From positions 1,178,001 through 1,242,000 of the forward strand of contig NZ_AP012322.1 of the NCBI RefSeq assembly GCF_001025155.1: DNA of 64,000 nucleotides. Direction: 5' to 3'. How positions within the stretch are numbered: the first letter of the stretch is position 1; each line of letters starts with the position of its first letter. The position numbers were made by a program, and so were the translations under genes. This document shows positions 46,135-56,156 of this stretch, one piece after another. Source of the stretch: Bifidobacterium angulatum DSM 20098 = JCM 7096 (GTDB lineage Bacteria; Actinomycetota; Actinomycetes; Actinomycetales; Bifidobacteriaceae). The notes beneath the pieces were generated by a model. The model did no database searches. It saw nothing but the letters and a program-made list of their open reading frames with translations, and was not told the origin of the DNA.

Positions 46135-47361
46135 TCAGGCGACCTTGGCGCCGTAGTAGTCTTCGCCGGCCTCCGCGATGGCTGCGGACTTGCGGGCGAT
46201 GGCCAGCTCCTCGTTGGTCGGGATGACGCAGATGGTGACCGAGGAATCCGGAGTGGAAATGATGCGCGGCTCCTTGGAACGGGTGGCGTTCTTCTCCTCG
46301 TCCAGCTTGACGCCGAACGGAGCGAGCTTATCGCACACCATCTTGCGGACCACGTCATCGTTCTCGCCGACGCCTGCGGTGAAGGTGATCACGTCGACAC
46401 CACCCAGCTGGGCGGTGTAGTTGCCGATGTAGCCGACGATGCGGTGCACGTAGACGTCGAGGGCCAGCTTGGCGTCCTCATTGCCTTCCGCGACCAGGCG
46501 ATGCACTTCACGCAGATCGCCGTAACCGGTCATGCCCATCATGCCGGAACGCTTGTTGAACAGGGTGTCCAGCTCATCAACGCTCATGTGGGCGTTGCGG
46601 ATCAGGTGGAACACGACTGCCGGGTCGATGTCGCCGGTACGGCCGCCCATTACCAGGCCTTCCAGCGGGGTCAGGCCCATGGAGGTCTCGATCGGCTTGC
46701 CGGAGATTTCAGCGGAGGCGGAAGCACCGTTGCCGACGTGCAGCACAATCTGCTTGAGGCCTTCGGCCGGCTTGCCGATGACGGACGGCACCACGGAGGA
46801 GATGAACTCGTGGGAGGTGCCGTGAGCGCCGTAACGACGGATGTGGTACTGATCGGCGACTTCCTTGTTCAGCGCGTAGGTGCTGGATGCCTTCGGCAGC
46901 TGGAAGAAGAAGGAGGAATCGAACACGAAGACCTGCGGAACATCCGGCAGCAGGGCACGCATGACTTCAGCGCCCTTGGCCTCCGGGCCGTTGTGCAGCG
47001 GGGCGAGCACAGCCAGATCCTTGACCTGGTTGATGGTCTTGTCGGTGACGAGAGCCGGCTGCGGGAAGATGGAACCACCCTGAACCACGCGGTGACCGAC
47101 GGCGACGATGCCTGCGTCGGACAGCTTCGGGCCGAACTCATCGAAGAAGCCAAGAACGCGCTTCAGACCCTGCTCGTGATCGTGAATCGGCTCTTCAAGC
47201 TCATGCTTTTCGCCGTTGTACTCGTGCTTGTAGTGGCCGTCGACAGGCTCACCGATCTTTTCGACGAGACCGGAAGCGATACCTTCACCGGATTCAAGGT
47301 CGACCAGCTGGTACTTGATCGAGCTGGAGCCGGAATTGATAACAAGGACGGTTTTTGCCAT
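46135..47361 (-). CDS. ackA: Acetate kinase
   Basis: This 408-residue ASKHA-fold enzyme turns acetyl phosphate and ADP into acetate and ATP, the energy-yielding end of the bifid shunt. Motifs are VLVINSGSSSIKYQLV, VGHRVVQGG, RRYGAHGTSHEFIS, LHVGNGASASA and FTAGVGEND. GGAGG lies nine bases before ATG 47361. It is last in the xfp-pta-ackA series, 240 bp after pta. Confidence 0.96.
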   Translation of the reverse strand: MAKTVLVINSGSSSIKYQLVDLESGEGIASGLVEKIGEPVDGHYKHEYNGEKHELEEPIHDHEQGLKRVLGFFDEFGPKLSDAGIVAVGHRVVQGGSIFPQPALVTDKTINQVKDLAVLAPLHNGPEAKGAEVMRALLPDVPQVFVFDSSFFFQLPKASSTYALNKEVADQYHIRRYGAHGTSHEFISSVVPSVIGKPAEGLKQIVLHVGNGASASAEISGKPIETSMGLTPLEGLVMGGRTGDIDPAVVFHLIRNAHMSVDELDTLFNKRSGMMGMTGYGDLREVHRLVAEGNEDAKLALDVYVHRIVGYIGNYTAQLGGVDVITFTAGVGENDDVVRKMVCDKLAPFGVKLDEEKNATRSKEPRIISTPDSSVTICVIPTNEELAIARKSAAIAEAGEDYYGAKVA

Positions 47362-47601
47362 TGTGGGCATCCTCCAATTGTTGTACTGTTCCGCACACAC
47401 GGATTTCCACTGCTCAGATTACTCTTCGCATCCTACAAAATCCCCTCTCTTCACCGCCGGCTCGAGCCATCCGGCACATCGGCATGCCCCACAGACGCCA
47501 GCGAGGCCGGGTCGATGACGCATCCTGTCGAATTGGGGATGCGCAACCGATTCCGGCCTCGTCGAACGGTCAGCGGCAGACTAACGCTTTGTCTGGTCCT
47601 G

Positions 47602-49275
47602 CTATCGCTGCGCCTCCACTGCCGTCAAAGCCACAGTGTTGATAATGTCCTGTACCGTAGCGCCACGGGACAAATCGTTCACTGGCTTGTTCAGGCCCTG
47701 AAGCACCGGCCCAATGGCAACCGCGCCGGAGGAACGCTGCACCGCCTTGTATGCGATATTGCCGGCGCACAAATCCGGGAACACGAATACATTCACGTGA
47801 CCGGCCACATCGTTGCCTTTCGCCTTGGTCGCTGCGACGGTCGGTGACCAAGCGGCATCGAACTGCACGGAACCAACCACCTGCAGATCCGGAGCCTTCT
47901 GACGGACCAAATCGGTAGCTTCCTCGACCAGATCGACATCCGGACCTCTGCCAGAGCCCAAGGTCGAATACGACAGCATACCGACCTTCGGCTCGAGACC
48001 AAATGCCGCAGCGGTTTCAGCGGACTGAATGGCGATATCGGCCAGTTGCTCGGCATTCGGATTGAGGTTGATGGCGCAATCGGCGAACACGGCAATATGA
48101 TCCTTGAAACACATGAGGAACGAGCCAGAAACCAACGATGCACCCGGCTTGGTCTTAATGACCTGCAATGCGGGGCGCACGGTATTGGCCGTGGAATTGA
48201 CGGAACCGGAGACCAGACCGTCGGCTTTGCCGAGCACCACCAGCATGGTGCCGAAATAACTGGCATCGGTAAGCTGTTTGCGCGCCTGTTCCTCGGTCAT
48301 GCCCTTCTTGGCTCGCAGCTCGCATAGTTTGGCGACCATGGGCGCAAGCACCGTCTCATCATCCATGGCCTGGAACTTCGCCTTGCCCAACGAGTTGAGT
48401 CCAAGTTCCTCGCCCCGTGCCAGAATCGCCTCTTTATCACCGACGATAATGAGATCCACGATGTCACGCTCAAGCAGGTAATCGGCGGCCGCGATAATGC
48501 GATCTTCGGCGCCTTCGGGCAGCACGATGGTTTTCCTGACGGCTTTGGCCTTGCCCAACAAGCCATATTGGAAGGCATACGGAGTAACCGGGGCCTTAAA
48601 AGGCGCCTCAAGCGCGGCATGAACCTCGCTTGCAGGAACGTTTCTGGCGAAGGCTTCAGCAGCCTTTTCAGCAGCATCATCCTCTTCGAAATCGACCTTG
48701 GGCAATACCCACGTCGGCACATCGGCATCGGCGAAGAACGCCTTCAGATCCGGGATCTGCTCCTCGTCCGCTCCGGTAACGAAGACGCCGAGCACTGCGC
48801 TGCCGTGCTCCTCCACTGTCGCAGTGCATGCCTTAATGGTTTCCCGCACCTGCTCGGGCGTGCGATTGATGGTGCATACCGCAAGGAATACTGGGCTTTG
48901 CAAATCAGCGGCGACATCGGCGTTGAAGGCAAAGGTCTCAGGGTCGTTGACACAGCTGTGATCTGTGCCGACTATCACCATGGCTTCGGTGTCGATGGCT
49001 GCGACGGTGGTTTCATATGCTGCGACGATATCGGCACGAGAACCGTTCTTGTCATGTCGCGCACGTTTCGGGCACACTCCCCTGGCCTGTTCGATGGTTT
49101 CGCCGACGTTGGCGGCATCAAGCAGGGTTTGGGTGAAGGTCTCTTTCTTGCACACGGCCGGGCGGAATACGCCGGTCTTCTGTGTGGATGCCAAAGCCCT
49201 GACAACGCCAAGCGCCGCGACATTGCGGCCATTGGCTGCTTCGGGACTGATGATGGTTACGGTAGTAAGACTCAC
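47602..49275 (-). CDS. pta: Phosphate acetyltransferase
   Basis: The 557-residue enzyme interconverts acetyl-CoA and acetyl phosphate. It is the long form, with an N-terminal BioD-like P-loop-derived domain (VTIISPEAANGRNVAALGVV), a central DRTGG-like domain, and the C-terminal PTA domain with VLPEGAEDRIIAAADYLLE, VSGSVNSTANTVRPALQVI and SYSTLGSGRGPDVDLV. The start is GTG 49275: AGGAG stands six bases before it, and the 11 codons upstream look non-coding. It lies 210 bp after xfp and upstream of ackA. Confidence 0.94.
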   Translation of the reverse strand: MSLTTVTIISPEAANGRNVAALGVVRALASTQKTGVFRPAVCKKETFTQTLLDAANVGETIEQARGVCPKRARHDKNGSRADIVAAYETTVAAIDTEAMVIVGTDHSCVNDPETFAFNADVAADLQSPVFLAVCTINRTPEQVRETIKACTATVEEHGSAVLGVFVTGADEEQIPDLKAFFADADVPTWVLPKVDFEEDDAAEKAAEAFARNVPASEVHAALEAPFKAPVTPYAFQYGLLGKAKAVRKTIVLPEGAEDRIIAAADYLLERDIVDLIIVGDKEAILARGEELGLNSLGKAKFQAMDDETVLAPMVAKLCELRAKKGMTEEQARKQLTDASYFGTMLVVLGKADGLVSGSVNSTANTVRPALQVIKTKPGASLVSGSFLMCFKDHIAVFADCAINLNPNAEQLADIAIQSAETAAAFGLEPKVGMLSYSTLGSGRGPDVDLVEEATDLVRQKAPDLQVVGSVQFDAAWSPTVAATKAKGNDVAGHVNVFVFPDLCAGNIAYKAVQRSSGAVAIGPVLQGLNKPVNDLSRGATVQDIINTVALTAVEAQR

Positions 49276-49401
49276 GTTGTCTCCTATGCACTGAATTGGT
49301 TTCGGCATCGCGTTGCCACGCCGCTGTAATCGCTACCAATTGTAATGCCGGTTCGGTGAACACCGTGTTTTCCGCGCATATCCCGCGTTTCCTCCAATAC
49401 C

Positions 49402-49435
49402 AAAAAGGTCCGAGGAATATTCCTCGGACCTTTTC
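49402..49435 (-). terminator. Terminator after xfp
   Basis: AAAAGGTCCGAGGAA pairs with TTCCTCGGACCTTTT (49403-49417 with 49420-49434), a perfect stem with T runs on both sides. It lies about 50 bp past the xfp stop and separates xfp from pta, so pta and ackA must have their own promoter or depend on readthrough. Confidence 0.93.
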
Positions 49436-49484
49436 TACTCAGCACCGCGTTGTTCGGTGTGAGACAAGCGCTAGGCTTCTAGGC

Positions 49485-51962
49485 TCACTCGTTATCGCCA
49501 GCGGTTGCGGCGGTAGCGGAGACAGCACCCTGCTTGTTGGTGTTCACGCCGGAGTAGACCCAATCGGTGTAATCCGGGTGATCGTAGCCGTTGTCGACAG
49601 CGAACTGGAAGGCTTCGGTACGGAAGGCCTCGAGCTCGTTGATCTTGTCGGCGTACTTGTCAGCGTCGATCATGCGCAGAGCTTCGGCAACGAGCTCGTA
49701 GCGATCGATGTTGTTGACGCGCACCATGTCGTACGGGGTGGTGGTGGAGCCCTGCTCCTCGTAGCCGTGGACGTTGAAGTTGTCGTGGTTCGGGCGATCG
49801 TAGATCAGACCACGCACGTCGCGAGCGTAGGAGTGGTAAGCGAACAGGACCGGCTTGTCCTCGGTGAACAGCTCAGCGAACTCCTCGTCGGAGAGGGCCT
49901 CGTTGTTCTCCTTGGCGGACTGCAGCTTGACCAGATCCACAACGTTGACGACCTTGAACTTGATGCCCATGGCGTCCAGCTTGTCGGCAGCGGCCATGAT
50001 TTCCTGAGTCGGAACATCACCGGTGGCGGCGAGCACGATCTGAGCCTCGTCGTTGGACTTCGCGGTGGAAGCCCACTCCCACTCGGCAGCACCCTTCTCG
50101 AGCTCGGCGCGAGCCTCGTCCAGGGTCAGCCAGGTGGCGGCCGGCTGCTTGCCGGCGATGATGGCGTTGATCTTGTTGGTGGACTTGTAGCACTTCTCGG
50201 CGACGGCCAGCAGCATGTTGGAATCCACCGGGAAGTAGATGCCGATCACGTGGTCGTTGTTGAAGCACTTGTTCAGCAGGACGGAGGTGACACCCGGATC
50301 CTGGTGGGAGAAGCCGTTGTGATCCTGACGCCACACGTGGGAGGACACAAGCAGGTTCATGGAGGAGATCGGCTTACGCCACGGGATCTCGCGGACAGTA
50401 GCCTCCAGCCACTTGGCGTGCTGGTTCAGCATGGAGTCGATCACGTGGACGAAGGACTCGTAGGAGCTCCAGATGCCGTGACGACCGGTCAGCAGGTAGC
50501 CCTCGAGGAAGCCTTCCATCTGGTGCTCGGACAGCTGCTCGGTGACCTGGCCGGTGACAGCCATGTGCTCATCGACCTGCTCGGACAGGTAGCCGGCGTC
50601 CCACTGCTTGTTGGTCACTTCGTAAGCGGCCTGCAGACGGTTGGAAGCGGTCTCGTCCGGTCCGAAGATACGGAAGTCGTCCGGGTTGTTCTTGATGATG
50701 TCGCGGGTGTAGACGCCCAGGCGGCGGGTAGCTTCCAGCTGGCCCCAGCCGTGGCCGTACTCCTGGACTTCCTTGACCTCGTAGTCCTCGAGCTTCGGGA
50801 GCTTGAGGTCCTTGCGGATCACACCACCGTTGGCGTTCGGGTTGGCGCCGATGCGCAGCTCGCCTTCCGGCATGAAGGCGGTGACGTCAGCCTTCACAGC
50901 ACCGTTCTCGTCGAACAGCTCTTCCGGCTTGTAGGACTCGAGCCAGTTCTTGAGGACCTCGAAGTGAGCCTCGGTATCGCGGGCGGAAGCCAGCGGCACC
51001 TGGTGGGAACGCCAGGAACCCTCGGTCTTCTTGCCGTCGATGAACTTCGGGCAGGTCCAGCCCTTCGGGGTGCGGAAGATGATCATCGGGTAGAACGGAC
51101 GATGCACATCGTCGGTCTGAGCGGTGGCCTTGATCTCGCAGATCTCGTCGAAGATGGACTCGAAGAGCTCGGCGAAACGACGGTGGATGGACATGTGGTC
51201 CTCATCGTCGAAGCCAGCGACGAACTCGTACGGCTCGTAACCCATGCCGTGGAAGAACTCGTGCAGCTCTTCGTCGGAGATGCGGGACAGGATGGTCGGG
51301 TTGGCGATCTTGTAGCCGTTGAGGTGCAGGATCGGCAGCACGATACCGTCGGTGCGCGGGTTGATGAGCTTGTTGGACTGCCAGCCGGTAGCCAGCGGGC
51401 CGGTCTCAGCTTCGCCGTCGCCGACGATGGCCGGGACGAAGAGGGACGGGTTGTTCATCACAGCGCCGTAAGCGTGGGACAGAGCGTAACCCAGCTCGCC
51501 ACCCTCGTGGATGGAGCCCGGGGTCTCCGGAGCGTAGTGGGACGGGATGCCGCCCGGGTAGGAGAACTGGCGGAAGAACTTCTGCAGGCCAGCTTCATCC
51601 TTGGTGATCTTCGGGAAAGTCTCGGTGTAGGTGCCGTCCAGGTAGGACTGAGCGGTACCGGCCGGGCCGCCGTGGCCCGGGCCCATGATGATCACGGTGT
51701 TCTGCTGGTGATCAGCGATGAAGCGGTTGATGTGGCCGATGAGGAAGTTCAGGCCAGGGGTGGTGCCCCAGTGGCCCACGAGACGATGCTTGACATCTTC
51801 GCGGGTGAACGGAGCCTTCATCAGCGGGTTGCTGCGAAGGTAGATCTGGCCGATGGACAGGTAGTTAGCAGTACGCCAGTACTTGTCAACGCCTTCAAGG
51901 GCTTCCTCAGAAACGGGAGCGTCGAGCTTCTTCCAAGGGGTGCCAATAACAGGATTCGTCAT
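49485..51962 (-). CDS. xfp: Xylulose-5-phosphate/fructose-6-phosphate phosphoketolase
   Basis: This 825-residue thiamine-diphosphate enzyme is the key enzyme of bifidobacterial sugar catabolism. It splits fructose 6-phosphate or xylulose 5-phosphate to acetyl phosphate plus erythrose 4-phosphate or glyceraldehyde 3-phosphate. Signatures include [19 protein letters not shown], the [11 protein letters not shown] substrate loop, [20 protein letters not shown], the cofactor motif [20 protein letters not shown] and [19 protein letters not shown]. The codon choice is strongly biased toward a few C-ending codons, as expected for one of the most highly expressed genes. ACAGGAGTATAC precedes the ATG. 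Confidence 0.97.
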   Translation of the reverse strand: MTNPVIGTPWKKLDAPVSEEALEGVDKYWRTANYLSIGQIYLRSNPLMKAPFTREDVKHRLVGHWGTTPGLNFLIGHINRFIADHQQNTVIIMGPGHGGPAGTAQSYLDGTYTETFPKITKDEAGLQKFFRQFSYPGGIPSHYAPETPGSIHEGGELGYALSHAYGAVMNNPSLFVPAIVGDGEAETGPLATGWQSNKLINPRTDGIVLPILHLNGYKIANPTILSRISDEELHEFFHGMGYEPYEFVAGFDDEDHMSIHRRFAELFESIFDEICEIKATAQTDDVHRPFYPMIIFRTPKGWTCPKFIDGKKTEGSWRSHQVPLASARDTEAHFEVLKNWLESYKPEELFDENGAVKADVTAFMPEGELRIGANPNANGGVIRKDLKLPKLEDYEVKEVQEYGHGWGQLEATRRLGVYTRDIIKNNPDDFRIFGPDETASNRLQAAYEVTNKQWDAGYLSEQVDEHMAVTGQVTEQLSEHQMEGFLEGYLLTGRHGIWSSYESFVHVIDSMLNQHAKWLEATVREIPWRKPISSMNLLVSSHVWRQDHNGFSHQDPGVTSVLLNKCFNNDHVIGIYFPVDSNMLLAVAEKCYKSTNKINAIIAGKQPAATWLTLDEARAELEKGAAEWEWASTAKSNDEAQIVLAATGDVPTQEIMAAADKLDAMGIKFKVVNVVDLVKLQSAKENNEALSDEEFAELFTEDKPVLFAYHSYARDVRGLIYDRPNHDNFNVHGYEEQGSTTTPYDMVRVNNIDRYELVAEALRMIDADKYADKINELEAFRTEAFQFAVDNGYDHPDYTDWVYSGVNTNKQGAVSATAATAGDNE

Positions 51963-52597
51963 GTATACTCCTGTAACTCCTGCACAAGTTGTGCGATTGA
52001 TTATTACATTCGGTCGCGTGGTTTCCGCAGGCCTCTCAACCCCTGGACCCTCGCGTCCAATCGGTTTTTATGGTACGAGCAACGTTTGACGTTTTGGACG
52101 GTTTTTTTCGTGTGTGTTCGTAAAAGTAAGCTAAATGATGCATTTTGTAATGTTTTGCTGTGTGATTTGTGAATCGCGTTAATCGAACATTACCTCTCAT
52201 AAATGGCTAAATTCCAGTGTTTTCTTAGCTAAAGAGAACATATGCCACGTTCGTTTTGTGCATATCTACAATCGGCGTGTTGTCCTGAATATGAGAGGAA
52301 ATGTTTTCTTTTGGCACGATACGTTTGCATATCCTCCGATCATCATGCGCCTGCAATTCCAGCAAGATGCCCAGCATGCCCCAATGTCTGCGAACACGGC
52401 CATAATCGTAGGTATTGTTTTCCCGTATGCTGTGCAGGCATGTGTATGCGGCATGCATACGTCAGCACACACCGGATCGCAATGCGCAACCGTATACAAG
52501 AGGTATACGGATGCGCACTGCGCCCGGCCAACGCGCAACCGCCACGGCTATACGAGGAGATCCAGTCCGCTACCCATAAATTCAAGGGAGACAACCA
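51963..52597. other. 635-bp divergent regulatory region between xfp and guaA
   Basis: No gene is visible. The xfp side (about 52060-52250) is distinctly A/T-rich with runs such as GGTTTTTTTCG, which suits a strong promoter with upstream activating sequence. The guaA side holds a long imperfect hairpin (see 52478-52522). I cannot place -10 and -35 elements with confidence. Confidence 0.5.
52478..52522 (+). promoter_or_regulatory. Long hairpin in the guaA leader
   Basis: CGCA, TGCGCA and CCGTATAC (52478-52497) pair with GTATACGG, TGCGCA and TGCG (52503-52522) with two mismatches and an AAGAG loop. It ends about 75 bp before the guaA start and has no T run, so it is more likely an mRNA stability or control element than a terminator. 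Confidence 0.5.
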
Positions 52598-54160
52598 ATG
52601 GCAAAAGGCCCTGTGCTCGTAGTTGATTTCGGAGCCCAGTACGCACAGCTCATCGCCCGCCGCGTACGCGAAGCGAACGTCTATTCGGAGCTCGTACCGC
52701 ATTCCATGCCGGCCGACGAGATGCTCGCCAAGGACCCGAAGGCCATCATCCTGTCCGGTGGCCCGGCTTCCGTATTCGAGCCCGGCGCCCCCACCATCGA
52801 CCCGAAGGTGTTCGATGCCGGCGTTCCGGTGCTTGGTATCTGCTACGGCTTCCAGGTGATGGCCCACGAGCTCGGCGGTGACGTCGACAAGGCAGCTTTG
52901 GGCGAATACGGCAAGACCGATACCGTAATCGATCACGCAGAAGGCCTGCTCGCGGGCTCCCCCGCCGAGCAGAACACATGGATGAGCCATGGCGTCGCCG
53001 TGAAAAAGGCCCCGGAAGGCTTCGAAGTGCTTGCGCACACCGAAGGCGCACCTGTGGCCGCCATGCAGGATCCGGCACGCAAACTGTACGGCGTGCAGTG
53101 GCATCCGGAGGTCAAGCACACGCCGATGGGCCAGCAGCTCATCGAAACCTTCCTGCATGAATGCGCCGGCCTTGGTTCCGATTGGGACGCTTCCAGCATC
53201 ATCGATGATCAGGTGGCGAAGATCCGTGAACAGGTCGGCGATGCACAGGTGATCTGCGGCCTGTCCGGCGGCGTTGACTCCGCCGTCGCCGCCGCGCTGG
53301 TGCACAAGGCCATCGGCGACCAGCTGACCTGCGTGTTCGTGGACCACGGTCTGTTGCGTAAGGGCGAGGCCGAGCAGGTCAAGCATGACTTCGTCAAGGC
53401 CACCGGCATCAAGCTCATCGCCGTGGATGCTTCCGAGGACTTCCTCACCGCGCTCAAGGGCGTGAGCGAGCCGGAGAAGAAACGCAAGATCATCGGCGAG
53501 AAGTTCATCCGCACCTTCGAGAAGGCACAACGCCAGGTCATCGAGGAAGCCGGCGCTTCCGGCAAGGAAGTCAAGTTCCTCGTGCAGGGCACCCTGTACC
53601 CGGATGTGGTGGAATCCGGCGGCGGCGATGGCGCGGCCAACATCAAGTCGCACCACAACGTGGGCGGCTTGCCGAAGGACATCAAGTTCCAGCTCATCGA
53701 GCCGCTGCGTACCCTGTTCAAGGACGAGGTCCGCGCCATCGGCACCGAGCTCGGACTGCCGGATGAGATCGTGTGGCGTCAGCCGTTCCCGGGCCCGGGC
53801 CTGGGCATCCGCATCATCGGCGATATCACCAAGGAACGTCTGGATGTGCTGCGCGAGGCCGATGCCATCGCCCGCGAGGAACTGTCCAAGGCCGGTCTCG
53901 ACCGCGACATCTGGCAGTGCCCTGTCGTACTGCTCGCCGACGTGCACTCCGTAGGCGTGCAGGGCGACGAACGCACCTATGGCTCCCCCATCGTGCTGCG
54001 TCCGGTGTCCTCCGAAGATGCCATGACCGCCGATTGGTCCCGCATTCCGTACGACGTGCTGGCCACCATCTCGACGCGCATCACCAACGAATGCCGCCAG
54101 ATCAACCGCGTGGTGCTCGACTGCACCTCCAAGCCGCCGGCAACCATCGAGTGGGAGTAA
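52598..54160 (+). CDS. guaA: GMP synthase (glutamine-hydrolysing)
   Basis: This 520-residue enzyme aminates XMP to GMP. The amidotransferase domain has [17 protein letters not shown], nucleophile Cys in [15 protein letters not shown] and the His/Glu pair in [12 protein letters not shown]. The synthetase domain has the P loop [33 protein letters not shown], and the C-terminal dimerisation domain ending [24 protein letters not shown] precedes the ATG. The last 15 bases form the attachment core for the elements downstream; the reading frame is intact, so integration preserved the gene's end. Confidence 0.97.
   Translation: MAKGPVLVVDFGAQYAQLIARRVREANVYSELVPHSMPADEMLAKDPKAIILSGGPASVFEPGAPTIDPKVFDAGVPVLGICYGFQVMAHELGGDVDKAALGEYGKTDTVIDHAEGLLAGSPAEQNTWMSHGVAVKKAPEGFEVLAHTEGAPVAAMQDPARKLYGVQWHPEVKHTPMGQQLIETFLHECAGLGSDWDASSIIDDQVAKIREQVGDAQVICGLSGGVDSAVAAALVHKAIGDQLTCVFVDHGLLRKGEAEQVKHDFVKATGIKLIAVDASEDFLTALKGVSEPEKKRKIIGEKFIRTFEKAQRQVIEEAGASGKEVKFLVQGTLYPDVVESGGGDGAANIKSHHNVGGLPKDIKFQLIEPLRTLFKDEVRAIGTELGLPDEIVWRQPFPGPGLGIRIIGDITKERLDVLREADAIAREELSKAGLDRDIWQCPVVLLADVHSVGVQGDERTYGSPIVLRPVSSEDAMTADWSRIPYDVLATISTRITNECRQINRVVLDCTSKPPATIEWE
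54146..54160 (+). other. Attachment core 1 at the guaA 3' end (attL-like)
   Basis: ATCGAGTGGGAGTAA encodes the final IEWE-stop of guaA and recurs downstream at 56020-56034 and, less exactly, at 54396-54408 and 63614-63625. The guaA 3' end is a known tyrosine-recombinase target in many bacteria. Confidence 0.8.
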
Positions 54161-54275
54161 GCCGACAGGGCTTTGGCTTGCTCTTTTGAGTGCTGCACTG
54201 TGCCGTTGAGTTTCGTTTCGTATGCGACTCACGGCAAAGCCGCCAGCAACAGCGGTGAGTAAATACGATAATCTA

Positions 54276-54309
54276 GCCTCCGTTCCCATGTTGGGACGGA
54301 GGCTTTTTC
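54276..54309 (+). terminator. Terminator downstream of guaA
   Basis: GCCTCCGT at 54276-54283 pairs with ACGGAGGC at 54296-54303, followed by TTTTTCTTT. It lies inside the first element scar, 115 bp after the guaA stop, so it may have come in with the element or been kept from the host. Confidence 0.85.
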
Positions 54310-54530
54310 TTTGCCGTTTTACTCCCTTTTACCTGCGATTTCGCCATTTACTCCCCCCGTGTTTCAAGACAACAAGGCACGGGGCGGTATTCGGAAGAAT
54401 GGGAGTAAGGATTTATTCCAAGTGAGTAGGCGCTCGGTTTTTGTCCCCGAGGACGGAACGGGGCCGTTTCTGGGCCCGTGAAACTCAAATCGAACCCAAT
54501 AGGCTTTTTAACGGTCTCCGCACGGCGTTT
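54310..54530. other. First integration scar with core 2 and arm-like motifs
   Basis: No gene is present. Two inverted copies of the core (TTTTACTCCC near 54319 and TTTACTCCCC near 54350) precede a direct copy, AGAATGGGAGTAAGG, at 54396-54410. TTTTTGTCCCCGA follows at 54438-54450. A duplicate of that last motif occurs at 55909-55920 and 63430-63441, beside the other cores, and it probably marks integrase arm sites. Confidence 0.6.
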
Positions 54531-54578
54531 GGGGGTGCGGACGAATAGTTGGACCGTTTGGTCCAGTCAGGAGTCCGT

Positions 54579-54950
54579 ATGTACAGCCACGACTCAAAGA
54601 ACAAAGCCCTCATCATGCTGAGGCTCACCGGCGACGTCGAGAAGACCGCCAGGATGTCAGGCGTGCCCGGCAGAACCCTGCGCCGCTGGGCGGCAGCCGC
54701 GGCCAAGCCGCGACAGAGGTCCCGCGGGGCCAAGTTCGAGCCCTACGGCGACGAGGTCCGGGGCAAGGCGATGGAGATGGCTCGGGGCGGCGCGTCTTGC
54801 AGGGAAATCGCGGAGGCGCGGATGGGCGGTCGCTCGAAAAAGCCCGAGGGCGACGAGCCGGCGTACACCGGCTTCGGGGGCGGCCCCGAAGAGAGGATCC
54901 GGCAGCTCGAGCTGGAGAACGACATCCTGAGGGGGCCATCGACCTTTTAA
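54579..54950 (+). CDS. IS3-family transposase OrfA
   Basis: This 123-residue OrfA starts at ATG 54579 after AGGAGTCCGT. It has a helix-turn-helix (ALIMLRLTGDVEKTARMSGV, then PGRTLRRWAAAAAKP), a second HTH-like block (GGASCREIAEARMGG) and the leucine-zipper end RIRQLELENDILRG. At the run of five G near 54926-54930 the frame would have to slip back one base to join OrfB, giving ILRGAIDLLKAG. The unshifted frame ends at TAA after PSTF. The slip could be the programmed -1 frameshift known in IS3 elements. Confidence 0.82.
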   Translation: MYSHDSKNKALIMLRLTGDVEKTARMSGVPGRTLRRWAAAAAKPRQRSRGAKFEPYGDEVRGKAMEMARGGASCREIAEARMGGRSKKPEGDEPAYTGFGGGPEERIRQLELENDILRGPSTF

Positions 54951-54970
54951 AAGCAGGGAGCCTCGACGCG

Positions 54971-55845
54971 ATGAGCAACATGGAGAAGACCGTGCTGATC
55001 GACAAGTTGAGGCTGGAGACCGACCGCCCCTTAAGAGAGCTCACCGGTTCCTTGAGGATCTCGAAGAGCTCCTATGAGTACTGCCGCGCGAAGGACAGGC
55101 ACGCCCAGCTCAGGGCCGACATCAGGAGGATATTCGACGGTGCCGGCGGCAGGCGCGGCTACCGGTACGTGCACAACGAGCTGCGGGAGGAGGGCGCCGT
55201 CGTCAGCGAGAAGGTCGTTCGCAGGCTGATGGCCGAGGAGGGCTGCCGGGTCGCCTACCTGAAGAGGAGGCGGCGATACAGATCCTACAGAGGCGAGATA
55301 TCGGACGCGCCCCCAACTTGGTGGAGCGCGACTTCCGTGCGGGCGGCCCGAACGAGCTGTGGCTCACCGACATCACCGAGTTCAAACTGCCGAGCGAGGA
55401 GAAGGCGTACCTCAGCCCGGTCATCGACTGCTTCGACGGCCTCGTCGTCTCGTGGCGCATAGGGAGGCGCCCGAACGCGGCCCTCGCCAACGGCTCGCTG
55501 GAGGACGCGTGCAGGACGCTCGCGCCGGGCCAGCGCCCGGTCTGCCACTCGGACAGGGGGTGCCATTACAGATGGCCCGGGTGGATCGGCATATGCGAGG
55601 GAAACGGCCTGGTCCGCTCCACGTCGAGGAAGGGCTGCAGCCCGGACAACTCGGCATGCGAGGGCTTCTTCGGCCGCCTGAAGAACGAGTTCTTCTACCA
55701 TCGGGACTGGAGCGGCGTCACCATGGAGTCGTTCATGGAGCTGCTGGACGAGTACATCCGCTTCTACAACGAGCGCCGCAAGAAGCAGTCGCTCGGCTGG
55801 ATGAGCCCCATGCAGTACCGGATAAGCAAGGGACTAGCCGCTTAG
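54971..55845 (+). pseudogene. IS3-family transposase OrfB, frameshifted
   Basis: The first part encodes the HTH_21 region (SNMEKTVLIDKLRLETDRPL, RGYRYVHNELREEGAVVSEK, VRRLMAEEGCRVAYLKRRRR) up to EISDAPP. One base is then missing in the C run near 55312, and the rest continues in another frame: PNELWLTDITEFKLPSEEKA (first Asp), CHSDRGCHYRW (second Asp) and ACEGFFGRLKNEFF (Glu). All DDE residues are encoded, but not in one frame. IS3 frameshifting normally happens between OrfA and OrfB, not here, so this is a mutation. Confidence 0.82.
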
Positions 55846-56017
55846 GCTGGTCCAAGGAATTGTCCGCACCCCCCTGAGTTTGAAAAAAGTTTTTGAAGTT
55901 GTCCCGACTTTTGTCCCCGAAGCCGATGAAACACGACACGGTGTTACTTGGCGGCACTCGGCTCGAGACGGCAGCGAAAACTGGGCGCAACTGGAATGAC
56001 GGGACGGCAGAATCGAT

Positions 56018-56034
56018 GCCATCGAGTGGGAGTA
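56018..56034 (+). other. Attachment core 3, internal element junction
   Basis: GCCATCGAGTGGGAGTAG matches the guaA end ACCATCGAGTGGGAGTAA in 16 of 18 bases, 15 of them contiguous. CTTTTGTCCCCGA lies 100 bp to its left. It marks the boundary between the IS3-bearing remnant and the 7.6-kb cargo element. Confidence 0.8.
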
Positions 56035-56054
56035 GAACAGACGTTCGATTCTGT

Positions 56055-56105
56055 GTTATAATATCCTGCAATGGGCGCGGCCTCTTCCGAGGCCGCGCCC
56101 ATTGC
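56055..56105 (+). promoter_or_regulatory. -10 box and perfect hairpin just inside the cargo element
   Basis: TATAAT (56058-56063 within GTTATAATATCC) is a perfect -10 box. Bases 56068-56084 then pair with 56089-56105 in an uninterrupted 17-bp stem with a TTCC loop, followed by TATATTTGG. This could be a leader attenuator of the GyrI-like gene or a short stable RNA starting at the element's left end. Confidence 0.55.
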
Positions 56106-56156
56106 TATATTTGGTCGGATATCGACGGAAACCCAAGCTCAGGGAGGTTTGTTGCG

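Larger units (their letters stand above)
54531..55875 (+). mobile_element. IS3-family insertion sequence, inactive copy
   Basis: About 1.35 kb bounded by imperfect inverted repeats: GGGGGTGCGGAC plus TTGGACC at the left (from 54531) and the reverse of the same two blocks at the right (to about 55875). It carries the orfA/orfB pair typical of IS3 in that order. It is richer in G+C than the flanking host genes, which points to an actinobacterial donor other than the host. I could not settle a target-site duplication. OrfB is frameshifted, so this copy should not move by itself. Confidence 0.85.

Noticed and set aside
49296..52172. Very long open frame (over 950 codons) antisense to xfp on the plus strand
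   Set aside because: It is the mirror of the highly biased C-ending codons of xfp; it has no ribosome binding site and resembles no family.
52343..54289. Long frame antisense to guaA
   Set aside because: It is explained by guaA codon structure; no start site and no domain.
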